Source: Minisyncoccota bacterium (GTDB lineage: Bacteria > Verrucomicrobiota > Lentisphaeria > Oligosphaerales > MVZH01). Taken from it: DNA of 24,952 nucleotides. Position 1 is the first letter of the stretch. Every line of letters starts with the position of its first letter. The stretch spans positions 1 through 24,952 of the forward strand of contig JAIPIM010000012.1 of the NCBI GenBank assembly GCA_021734725.1, in the 5' to 3' direction. The translations under genes were made by a program, and so were the position numbers. Below are positions 16,527-24,328 of the stretch, one piece after another. Under the pieces are notes generated by a model. That model was not told the DNA's origin and ran no database searches. It saw only the letters and a list, made by a program, of their open reading frames with translations.

Positions 16527-19500
16527 TCATTCCACAAGCACGAATTCACACCATTTTTCGGGACGTGCATCGACGTTCAGGTTAAAGCCTCCGAACTGGA
16601 TGGCCTTCAGACCACTGACCGTTTCGTCGTCCTGGTCAACCCAGTCCCGGTCCAACACGAAAAGTGACAACCGGAAGCGGCTTCCAGCTGTCAATTGCAT
16701 GGGATGTACATCACTTACTGGGTAGGCCCATTCGTAGACATAGCCATCCGCGGTACGCTCGACCGCGATTGCGGCGCCTTGAGGTTTTTCCGGTCCGCCC
16801 GGCACCGCGCCCACCCGAAAAATGCGCGCCTGTCCGTCAGCACAGAGCCCCAAATGCTCTCGGTAATAACCGGAATTAAGCGATTCACCGTAGTTCCAGC
16901 CCCAAGGATAAAGTCCGAGCATAATGTTATCGTCTTTCCAAATACCCACGTTATCGGCGCGCACAACCGAGGAATCGTCCCGAATCACCGCCGCGAAGAA
17001 CAGGGTTTCCGGGGTCCACATGGCGTAAAAGGAACCGTCCAGATCTGTCTTGGCCGGGACATCGGGCCCCTTCACCCGGGCGAACGGCACAGGAACAAGA
17101 GAATCCAGATTCCAGTCGGAAAGATCCCCGTCAACAATAACGGGAGCGGACGCGGGCCGTATCCCTCGGAAAGAAACCTCCTCACGTTTACTGACGGAAA
17201 ACCCGCTGTCATCCTCGACTCGTACATCCACCAAATAGGATTTCGCGAGACTCACAAGGTGCCTGTTCAGCGGAATATCGATAGAACGTGACGCGCCGCC
17301 GGGTACTTCATATCGCTTTTTCACCAAGACATTCCGTTCGGCGTCCGCAAAGTATCGGTCGTCAAAAACGATAGTCCCACTGTGTTTGTCGGTTCCGTGA
17401 TTGTGCAGAAGAATGCGCACTGCGGGGCCGTCTTCCGAGGCGACCGGCACGCCAGTGAGTTCCACCTGCAAGGGATCCGTCACGCGTAACGGCGCCCGCA
17501 AGACACCGAACACATCTCCGTCTTTGTTGCGTAGGCGTGCCGTCAACGAATACTCGCCTGGACGACGTTCTTCGCCCACTTGGAAGGGAACCGCAATCTG
17601 CAGAAGCTGTCCACCGTGCACCGTGGCCTGGACGGTCCCGGTATCCGGCCACGTCCCGTCTACTGTCATGGCCGCGCGAAGGTCAATGGGGCCCTCCCCC
17701 GTCTCCTCAACAACCAGTCGTGCCATCCCCTGCCGGCCGCGCACAACAGTGACGTCTTGCAAACCCGATTCCACGGGGCTCACCGCGATCGTCTCGCCGG
17801 CGGAATCGAACATAAGTACTTGCGGATTCTCGTCCAGGGTGAGGAGCGCCTTGCCATGAGTGGGCACGATTCGTTCTGTTCGCCCAAACAGATCTTGGAT
17901 GGTGAACGGCTTTTCCGTGGCAATCTCGTACGTGGCGTTGCCCACGGGTTTATCCAGCCAGGCCGCGGCGACGGTGGCATCCTCGCGATCGAAAACATGC
18001 ACAATCGACCGCGGGTCTGGATGCACTGTTTCGCGGAACTCCGAAAGCTCAAAGTTCTGGATCAGGTTGTAATAGGTCATGGTCTGCAGGATCGGCATGA
18101 TGCTGTCGCCCGCAAACTCACTGCGTCCTCCCCCGCGCCGCCACCGCTTGGCTGGATCGGGGCATACAATCTCCTTGGAGACCCGCGGTCTGTCAACCCG
18201 CTGCATGTAAAGAAAACCGGATGACTGCCCGCCCCCCAAGTTAGTCGCGCCACGGAGGAAAGGATCCGTGATCGGGCTGTTGTTGGTGACATTGTAATAG
18301 TAGATTTTCTCAAGCCCCCGGGAAAAGCATTCCAAGTGACTTACCATCATGTCCCTGCTGCGCTGGAGCTGATCCATGCCGCCAACACGAGAGAATTCGG
18401 TGGATATCAGCGGCACGGGTTCCCTGCCCAGTTTGCGGTAGCGAGCCTGAATTTGTTCCCATGGCGTCCAGTCAATGGACGGACGGTAGAAGTGGTTACC
18501 GATAAAATCCGCGGTTTCATACAGTTTTTCTTCGAAGAAAAGATCGATTTCGTCTTCGCTCAAACCGTAGAGCATGATTCCCACGGGAAGATCCGGGAAT
18601 TCCTTCTTGATTGCGGCGTACGCCTTCTTATGCAGTTCGACCGTCCGAGCATCGATCCGTCTCTCCAGACCCGAGGGAATAACCATGGCAATCCCCCGCC
18701 GATGGTGCCGGATGTAGTTCACGATATAGTCCACGTACGGCTCGATCTCGAACGTGGTTCGTCCCGGCCGCAGCGGATCGGGCAGCAGCGCGCCCTCAGG
18801 TGCAAACCGCGAGACACCACCCCATGGGTGATCGTCGGGCCGACCACGAATCTGCTCGATGTTGGGCAGAAATATCAACTTCGGATGAGACGGGCGCCTG
18901 GCGCCAAAGTTATAGGGACCGGGATACTCGGGCTGCGCGCCCCGCCATCCGTAATCCAATCGATGCTCAAGCAGCATCCCCTGTTTTCCGGAAACAGAAT
19001 TCTCCTGCCCCTCGCGCCACGCCGGATAGAACCCATTGCTCCAGTAGCCTCCAATGAATCTTGCCCGCCTGTAGCCTGCAGGATCGATTGCCCTGGGTTT
19101 AATGACCCCGTAGGTCACTGTATCCTCAGCGTAAACCCGCTCGCCGTCAGTTAACACCATTTCGATAAAAAACAGTCTCCCGGCCTCCCTGGCAGCGGCG
19201 TCCTCAAGCTTTACCGGAAGGTGAACATTTTCCTTGCGGACTTGCCCCACGCGACTCTTATAGAATCCGTCATTATCTACGGGACGCGCATCTTTAAACT
19301 CAAATCTCCCAGAAGCAATAGCGAACTGCTGATAATCCGTCACTTCATACTCGAGGAACAGATCGTCCGGAAGCTCCAGCGCATCGCCGTCGCGTGTGTA
19401 CACGAGGACCTCGAACTGAAGCGGATCGTCGTAAACAAACAGGTTGCCGTTCACTGGAGTACTGATTTCCAAGCGCAGATTGCCGCTTTCATCCTCTCCG

Positions 19501-20168
19501 TCAGCGGAGGGCTTGGGGTCGGCTTGCGTTACCGCACCCGCCGTCACTACCAGGTCGGCCAGATAGGCATCCCCGCGCACCCTTTCTTTCGGCCAGTTGA
19601 ACGCCAGCTGAAAATACTCACTGCGCGGCGTAAGAACTGTCTCGTGATACACCCACTTCAAACCGGTCGGCAGATGCACGCCTCTGAAGGCGGATTCATC
19701 ATGCCTCCATTCATCCCGCGGTATGTGGATCAACCCTATCGTCCGACGGCCTCCGCTGAGCCCTTTCTTACCCGCGGATGCGTCGGTTTCCAATTGCAGC
19801 ACATCGACACTCGCGGAGTACGAAATATCGGGACAATCCCAGTAGTCCTCCGCCCCCCAAAACGTAATGCGGACGGGACCACCGGGCGCCTTCAGAACAG
19901 GCGACAACCACGCGCTCTCGGCTTCTTCATCCGCCCATTGCCGGATCACCAGACTGTGATGGCCCGGCCGGCGGGAAACGCCTGATAACTCGGCTCTGCC
20001 CAATGCTTCCCAGCCCTCGGCACCTTCCTCAAACGTACTTTTCAACAAACCGTCGGCACCGGACGCTGTGCCCGGTATCGCCAGCAGAAGAATTACCGTC
20101 AACTCCAAAACGGCATTCAAGGGTCCCCTTCCCATAAAACCGATCCACATCTCTTTAATTCTGGTCAT
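16527..20168 (-). CDS. Secreted multidomain clan A-like glycoside hydrolase with C-terminal CBM9-like domain
   Basis: This is a 1213-residue protein. The signal peptide covers about residues 1-36 (LTVILLLAIPGTASG, cleavage near SGADG). Domain order is: beta-sandwich (about 40-210), Ig-like domain (230-360), TIM barrel (370-660), a beta-rich region with two Ig-like folds (730-1010) and a CBM9-like module starting at VIVDGDLSDWN (about 1030 to the end; FYAMWTPETLFFAAVIRDDS is typical). In the barrel, LISTEFSR (E591) matches the strand-7 nucleophile of clan A hydrolases, and GNHFYRPSIDW is the strand before it. The acid/base residue was not identified. The substrate is unknown. Two ATGs are adjacent; the second (20168) was chosen because AAGGAG is six bases away, against three for the first. 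The leader carries a strong hairpin at 20196-20224. Confidence 0.82.
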   Translation of the reverse strand: MTRIKEMWIGFMGRGPLNAVLELTVILLLAIPGTASGADGLLKSTFEEGAEGWEALGRAELSGVSRRPGHHSLVIRQWADEEAESAWLSPVLKAPGGPVRITFWGAEDYWDCPDISYSASVDVLQLETDASAGKKGLSGGRRTIGLIHIPRDEWRHDESAFRGVHLPTGLKWVYHETVLTPRSEYFQLAFNWPKERVRGDAYLADLVVTAGAVTQADPKPSADGEDESGNLRLEISTPVNGNLFVYDDPLQFEVLVYTRDGDALELPDDLFLEYEVTDYQQFAIASGRFEFKDARPVDNDGFYKSRVGQVRKENVHLPVKLEDAAAREAGRLFFIEMVLTDGERVYAEDTVTYGVIKPRAIDPAGYRRARFIGGYWSNGFYPAWREGQENSVSGKQGMLLEHRLDYGWRGAQPEYPGPYNFGARRPSHPKLIFLPNIEQIRGRPDDHPWGGVSRFAPEGALLPDPLRPGRTTFEIEPYVDYIVNYIRHHRRGIAMVIPSGLERRIDARTVELHKKAYAAIKKEFPDLPVGIMLYGLSEDEIDLFFEEKLYETADFIGNHFYRPSIDWTPWEQIQARYRKLGREPVPLISTEFSRVGGMDQLQRSRDMMVSHLECFSRGLEKIYYYNVTNNSPITDPFLRGATNLGGGQSSGFLYMQRVDRPRVSKEIVCPDPAKRWRRGGGRSEFAGDSIMPILQTMTYYNLIQNFELSEFRETVHPDPRSIVHVFDREDATVAAAWLDKPVGNATYEIATEKPFTIQDLFGRTERIVPTHGKALLTLDENPQVLMFDSAGETIAVSPVESGLQDVTVVRGRQGMARLVVEETGEGPIDLRAAMTVDGTWPDTGTVQATVHGGQLLQIAVPFQVGEERRPGEYSLTARLRNKDGDVFGVLRAPLRVTDPLQVELTGVPVASEDGPAVRILLHNHGTDKHSGTIVFDDRYFADAERNVLVKKRYEVPGGASRSIDIPLNRHLVSLAKSYLVDVRVEDDSGFSVSKREEVSFRGIRPASAPVIVDGDLSDWNLDSLVPVPFARVKGPDVPAKTDLDGSFYAMWTPETLFFAAVIRDDSSVVRADNVGIWKDDNIMLGLYPWGWNYGESLNSGYYREHLGLCADGQARIFRVGAVPGGPEKPQGAAIAVERTADGYVYEWAYPVSDVHPMQLTAGSRFRLSLFVLDRDWVDQDDETVSGLKAIQFGGFNLNVDARPEKWCEFVLVE

Positions 20169-20174
20169 CATGTT

Positions 20175-20180
20175 CTCCTT
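20175..20180 (-). promoter_or_regulatory. Ribosome binding site deciding between two adjacent ATGs
   Basis: AAGGAG on the minus strand is six bases from the ATG at 20168 and three from the ATG at 20171. It also excludes the longer open frame that starts at 20246. Confidence 0.7.
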
Positions 20181-20195
20181 ATCCAGTTCCTTAGG

Positions 20196-20224
20196 GAATT
20201 GCGAAATGTCGTTTTTCGCAATTC
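20196..20224 (-). repeat. Perfect 11-bp hairpin in the leader of the clan A-like hydrolase gene
   Basis: GAATTGCGAAA (20196-20206) and TTTCGCAATTC (20214-20224) are perfectly complementary around a 7-base loop. The hairpin lies 16-44 bp upstream of the ribosome site on the minus strand. No T tract follows on either strand, so it is not a classical terminator. It may be an RNA stem or a protein-binding site in the untranslated leader. Confidence 0.55.
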
Positions 20225-20366
20225 TTGTTCTTGGTTCGTGGTTCAAGGGAAAAAATTACGGATGTGAAGTGTGTCTGGCGTAATCTTTCGCGTAATCTTT
20301 CGCTCTGATCGACCCCATGGGATACTTGTGTTCTTGGTTTTGAACTAAGATTGACGAACCACGAAC
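20222..20366. repeat. Spacer with short repeated words between the beta-helix and clan A-like genes
   Basis: On the minus strand AACCAAGAAC occurs at both ends of the spacer (near 20334 and near 20231). GTTCGTGGTTC (20234-20244, plus strand) is inverted as GAACCACGAAC at 20356-20366, inside the last codons of the beta-helix gene. In between, GTAATCTTTCGC occurs twice in direct tandem (20280-20291 and 20292-20303, plus strand). No gene or promoter was recognised in this 176-bp gap. Confidence 0.55.
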
Positions 20367-22909
20367 GACTCGTCCAACGGTTCGAATCCAAGCACTCGCG
20401 CCGGCGAGTCCTCCCGCAGCGTGAAATCGTCGTTCTCGACAGATCGGAACAGCGGGTCGGCAACCTTTGAACGCCGATCCTGGCCTGTTGCCTGCCAGTC
20501 GCGAAACGTCATGGACGGCAGTAATGCATAACGCCCGACGAAAACCTGCCACAGCCCCGGCAGGTTTCCATCGTTCTGTATCGCCGCAATCGGAATGCGG
20601 AAGTGCGCACGCCACCCCGTTTCGGTGCGTTCGGCTCGGCCATCCCATTTGATGGCCCCCCATGCGTCGCCGGGATGGGAATACGTCACTTGCGTTCCGT
20701 CTGCCTTCAAAAGCAGTTGTACACAAGGGTCATGCCGAACTGAGGGTTTCAGGAAAATCTCGATTTTTTCCTGTTTCGCGTCGTTACTCATTCCGGAATC
20801 CTTATCCGTAATCCGGCTGTGTTTACATAGCACACCGATATACAACTCGTTTTCCGCGCGCAGGAGTCGCGTCTCGGTTTCCCCGAACCGAACCTCGTCG
20901 CCGCTGTCGGTTACCAGGCTCGGCAAGATCAGCGCCTCCGTCCAGTCCGCCGCGGACACATTATTTCCCGGAGGCAACGTCATTCGCGGAACAGTGCCTA
21001 AAAAGCGCACATCCAGAGATGCTGCTTCCGCCGCCGCGTTTTCGTCGAGCGCCACGATATCGTACTGTGCCTTTTCTCGCAGGAAACCACGCGGGAACGG
21101 TCGGAGACCAAGGTAAACGAGGGGATCGCGGAACGCTTTTTCGCCCAGCCCGTCACGCCGGTAATACAGGTTACGGTCAAGGCGATACTGCCCGTTACTC
21201 CAGTTTCCCGTGAGCGGGGATGCGCGGTCGCAATAGACGATATTTCGCTCCATGGTGAAACTTAAATGATCTTCCTGTCGCGTCCGCAGAATTTGCCCTT
21301 CTCCGGAAAAAGCAAAGATATTGTTGCGGATCACATTCTCGCGCCCGTAGTGCTGGTGGAACCCGCCGCTGCTCGTGCGGTAAACCAAGTTTTTCTCAAC
21401 CAGGACTTCCGAGCAACCCTCGTCCAGGTAAATTCCCCACCCGCCATACCCCCCCGCATAGTTTTGAATATCGTGAATTCTGTTGCTTCGGATCACCGTA
21501 CCGGGTTGCTTCCCGAGCAGGTAGATGCCGCCCATGTCGCTGAGCATGCCCCGGCCGATGTGGTGGATACGATTATATTCGATCCGGTTGCCGGTGGCAT
21601 TGGAGGTGCCGTATCCCCAGGTCCACCCGGCGGATATGCCGGTGTAGTAGGTGTCGCAAATGTGATTGCCCGTAATAGCATTGTCCGCGCTGTGCCCGAT
21701 CCATACTCCCACGGCGGCGGGATAGACATGTCCAATGTCATGGATCTCACAATCTTTCACTGTATTGGCGCGACTTATGTTCGGATGACTCTGGTCTTCG
21801 TAGGCGGTACGTTCGCCGATCTTGATGCCGCCCGCGCCCAAGTCCGTGAGTTCACACTCCTCAACACTGTTGTCGCTGCAACCGGAGGTCCATTCGACGG
21901 CGTAACCGCCCAAGTGTTCAAACCGACATCTGTCAATCGTGCAGTGACGCGCCCAGTTTGCCCGAATCGCGGCTGAAATATCATGCGCGGCCTGGCGGTC
22001 GTTGTAGCCCTCCTTCGGCAATGTCCAGACGGTATGCAGAAAGGTGAGGTTAGAGAACCTGACATGGTCAATCCGTCCGCGCTCCGGCTCACCCTTCAAG
22101 CAAACGAGACAGTCAAGCACGGGCACGACAGCCTCCACCGCGTGCATGTCCTCGTTCGGCAGGGGACGGTAGTAAACATGTTGCGTTTTGCTATCGAAGA
22201 ACCAGCTCCCCGGCTCGTCCAACCCCTCGGGCGCGTTTTCAACAAAGTACCGCGGATTCAACTGGCCGTTGGCTGAAGAGACCCCCGTTAACGTGGCCTC
22301 CCGCGCATCCAACCCGACATCGGTCAGTGAGTGTCGCATTTCATACCAATTCTGGAGGATAACAACGTCCGCCGCCGCATCCACCCAGTCCGGATTCAGA
22401 TCCCTGTCGCGACCGCGAAACCGCAGTGGCTTTCCTGCTCCGGGAAGCATGCCGTCGATGGAGAAAAATCCTTCTCGCGGACAGCGGGCGCGTTTGGCAC
22501 GACGCCCGTTGACGAAAAGCTGTCGGCAGGCGCCGTCACCTCCCAGTACACCCGATGCATTCGCCACCCACAGTCCATCCTTTGCCGGCCGCCAGTCCGC
22601 GAGCGTCCGACCGCCACTGAGCACAGGCTTTTCCCCGCGATAGGCGGAATAAGTCACGGGAGAGTCGGATGATCCGGTATCGTCGCTCGTCAGCACCAAC
22701 GGGTTTGGTAATTCGTACGTACCGCCACGCAAGGCAATTGTAACGGGACCACGCAGCTTGCCCTCTTGAGTTGTTTTCCGGACCGCGTTTCGTGCACGGG
22801 AAAGTGACGCAAAGGGACCGTCGGAGTCGTCCGCCGTCGGATCCGGAAGCATTCCGGACCATCGATCACTACCGTCAGTCGCTACGTAAAATGTCATTGT
22901 ATCCGTCAT
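20345..22909 (-). CDS. Right-handed parallel beta-helix protein, GH141-like, with C-terminal CBM9-like domain
   Basis: This is an 854-residue protein. It opens with MTFYVATDGSDRWSG and GPFASLSRARNAVR (31-44), the usual start of beta-helix carbohydrate enzymes, then RGGTYEL and QLFVNGRRAKRARCP, which resemble GH141 (a family with known fucosidase and xylanase members). Repeated N-x-I/V rungs fill about 290-640 (IHDIGHVYPAAVG, IEYNRIHHIG, IRSNRIHDIQNY, VEKNLVYRT, IRNNIFAFSG). Residues 690-810 form a CBM9-like sandwich (LYIGVLCKHSRI, GWRAHFRIPIAAI). No signal peptide is visible from the chosen start, so it is predicted to be cytoplasmic. The frame is open to 23056, but that start would overlap the fucosidase gene by 128 bp. 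The ATG at 22909 lies 19 bp after its stop; ATG at 22897 is also possible. The neighbouring GH29 favours a fucose-related role, which is inference. Confidence 0.82.
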   Translation of the reverse strand: MTDTMTFYVATDGSDRWSGMLPDPTADDSDGPFASLSRARNAVRKTTQEGKLRGPVTIALRGGTYELPNPLVLTSDDTGSSDSPVTYSAYRGEKPVLSGGRTLADWRPAKDGLWVANASGVLGGDGACRQLFVNGRRAKRARCPREGFFSIDGMLPGAGKPLRFRGRDRDLNPDWVDAAADVVILQNWYEMRHSLTDVGLDAREATLTGVSSANGQLNPRYFVENAPEGLDEPGSWFFDSKTQHVYYRPLPNEDMHAVEAVVPVLDCLVCLKGEPERGRIDHVRFSNLTFLHTVWTLPKEGYNDRQAAHDISAAIRANWARHCTIDRCRFEHLGGYAVEWTSGCSDNSVEECELTDLGAGGIKIGERTAYEDQSHPNISRANTVKDCEIHDIGHVYPAAVGVWIGHSADNAITGNHICDTYYTGISAGWTWGYGTSNATGNRIEYNRIHHIGRGMLSDMGGIYLLGKQPGTVIRSNRIHDIQNYAGGYGGWGIYLDEGCSEVLVEKNLVYRTSSGGFHQHYGRENVIRNNIFAFSGEGQILRTRQEDHLSFTMERNIVYCDRASPLTGNWSNGQYRLDRNLYYRRDGLGEKAFRDPLVYLGLRPFPRGFLREKAQYDIVALDENAAAEAASLDVRFLGTVPRMTLPPGNNVSAADWTEALILPSLVTDSGDEVRFGETETRLLRAENELYIGVLCKHSRITDKDSGMSNDAKQEKIEIFLKPSVRHDPCVQLLLKADGTQVTYSHPGDAWGAIKWDGRAERTETGWRAHFRIPIAAIQNDGNLPGLWQVFVGRYALLPSMTFRDWQATGQDRRSKVADPLFRSVENDDFTLREDSPARVLGFEPLDESFVVRQS

Positions 22910-22928
22910 CCCGCCGTGCTTTCTCCGT

Positions 22929-24014
22929 TTAGCTGTGGTCGTTGTTCCGTTGATGACAAGGCACCAGCTTACAGGAATAATAATCGCTGCCGGTCCAACG
23001 ATAGACAGTGGTATCTCCCCCCGCGTCGGACAGAGAAAGATTCTGTCGCGCGGCACAGGCTGACAGTCCGCCGTTTTTCTCGATCCAGCGGCCGATCCCG
23101 CGCAGGACCTGAGCTTCGAATTCGACGACCGATCCGTCGCCCCGCGGACCGATGTTCAGCAGGTAATTTCCGCCGCGGGCGAGCACCTCCCGCAAGTTGG
23201 CTTTACACTCTTCGATTTTTCCGTTGAGATCCGTGCGCTCCTGCCAGGCGCGATAGCCCCAGGTTTCTTTGTAAATAGACGCCGGGGTTTGCCACGGACC
23301 GGCGATCCGATAGGTCGGAACTTCGTTGTCGCCGAGAACCGAGAAATCGCCTTGATCGTTCCAAATGCGACCGTTGATCATGGCGTCGGGCTGCAGTCGA
23401 TGGACATGCTCGGCCATTTGACGGCTCTGTTCGACCGTGGGCGCGCCCATGTCGAGCCAGACTTCCGCAATGGGGCCGTAGTTGGTCAGCAACTCCTCAA
23501 CCTGCGCCAGATTGAATGCCATGTGCTCCGGAGTGATAGGATCGGAATTGTGGCGGCTCATTGGTGCTGCATGCGGGAAATGCCAGTCGATCCAGGAGAA
23601 ATACACGCCAAACGCCAGGCCGTGTCTCCGACAGGCTTCCGAGAGCTCGAGAACAATGTCTCTGCCATACGGCGAGGCATCAACGACATTGAACGACGAT
23701 TGCCGCGTATGAAATAGACTGAACCCGTCATGATGCTTGGCGGTAATCACGACATAACGCATGCCCGCTTCGACCGCTAATCCCGCAATTGCGTCGGCAT
23801 CGAAGCGCGCGGGATCGAACTGTCGTGCGAGCGCCGCATATTCATCGCGCGGGATTCCCGCATGGCTCTGGATCTGCTCGCTGTAACCATTGGGAATGAG
23901 GCCGTCTTTCCAGACGCCGCCCAGCAACGAATAAAGGCCGAAATGGATGAACATACCGAAGCGCAGGTCACGCCAGCGTTGTTCCCGCTCCGTAAAGTGA
24001 TGACCGTTTGTCAT
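22929..24014 (-). CDS. GH29 alpha-L-fucosidase, short C-terminus
   Basis: This is a 361-residue protein without a signal peptide. Family GH29 removes alpha-linked L-fucose with retention. The signature segments are in order: RFGMFIHFGLYS (18-29), ITAKHHDGFSLF (90-101), VYFSWIDWHFP (137-147), and EVWLDMG with the expected nucleophile D188. LGDNEVP (227-233) and GGNYLLNIGPRGDG (281-294) close the barrel. Typical members have about 420-480 residues with a C-terminal beta-sandwich. Here only about 45 residues follow the barrel, ending in a polar tail. Either the C-terminal domain was lost or this is a short subtype. The beta-helix gene begins 19 bp downstream. The ribosome site is weak. The upstream gap holds a possible promoter and operator at 24041-24050. 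Confidence 0.93.
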   Translation of the reverse strand: MTNGHHFTEREQRWRDLRFGMFIHFGLYSLLGGVWKDGLIPNGYSEQIQSHAGIPRDEYAALARQFDPARFDADAIAGLAVEAGMRYVVITAKHHDGFSLFHTRQSSFNVVDASPYGRDIVLELSEACRRHGLAFGVYFSWIDWHFPHAAPMSRHNSDPITPEHMAFNLAQVEELLTNYGPIAEVWLDMGAPTVEQSRQMAEHVHRLQPDAMINGRIWNDQGDFSVLGDNEVPTYRIAGPWQTPASIYKETWGYRAWQERTDLNGKIEECKANLREVLARGGNYLLNIGPRGDGSVVEFEAQVLRGIGRWIEKNGGLSACAARQNLSLSDAGGDTTVYRWTGSDYYSCKLVPCHQRNNDHS

Positions 24015-24040
24015 AATGTCCGAAAGAATGCCCCTTGTTA

Positions 24041-24050
24041 TAAACGTTAA
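24041..24050. promoter_or_regulatory. Possible LacI-type operator and promoter upstream of the fucosidase
   Basis: TAAACGTTAA has a central ACGT and one mismatch from perfect symmetry, like half-sites bound by LacI-family sugar regulators. On the minus strand it overlaps a possible -10 (TATAAC) with a weak -35 (ATGCAA) 18 bases upstream. It sits 27-36 bp from the start codon. No regulator gene is in the window, and the match is short. Confidence 0.3.
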
Positions 24051-24119
24051 CGATGGTGTTTTGCATATCGGCTACACTGAACTCCGCTCCCCACCAACGG
24101 CGAGTTACATGTATAGCGA

Positions 24120-24262
24120 AGGGACGTAGTCCCTCGAGTTTCCGGCGTTATCCGGTTCCGCACAAAAAAGTAGGCCGGGGCCTTGTCACGCCGTCGTTTA
24201 ACGAAGACGGATCCGGACCTGCCAATGCGCCGGTTCGCGGCCCGGAGGACCGCGTTACAAGC
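24120..24262. repeat. REP-like quasi-palindromes, locus 3
   Basis: This locus holds the perfect 6-bp inverted pair AGGGAC-GTA-GTCCCT (24120-24134), an imperfect hairpin CCGTC to GACGG (24191-24210), and the REP-like block 24212-24260. On the minus strand that block reads GTAAC plus GCGGTCCTCCGGGCCGC, then GAACCGGCGCATTGGCAGGTC. Both pieces recur at 351-420, but in the opposite order, as expected if the unit was once tandem. The rest of the 314-bp gap (24015-24328) shows no gene. Confidence 0.65.
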
Positions 24263-24328
24263 CCGGCGCGTAGAGGCACGAGCAAATCGTACTTAAACCG
24301 CTGTAACGGCAACAAAACCGTCGATTCG

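Noticed and set aside
22910..23056. Longer start of the beta-helix protein with an apparent hydrophobic stretch that could be taken for a signal peptide
   Set aside because: It would overlap the fucosidase gene by 128 bp. The stretch is interrupted and lacks a leading basic segment, and the usual family start lies just after 22909.
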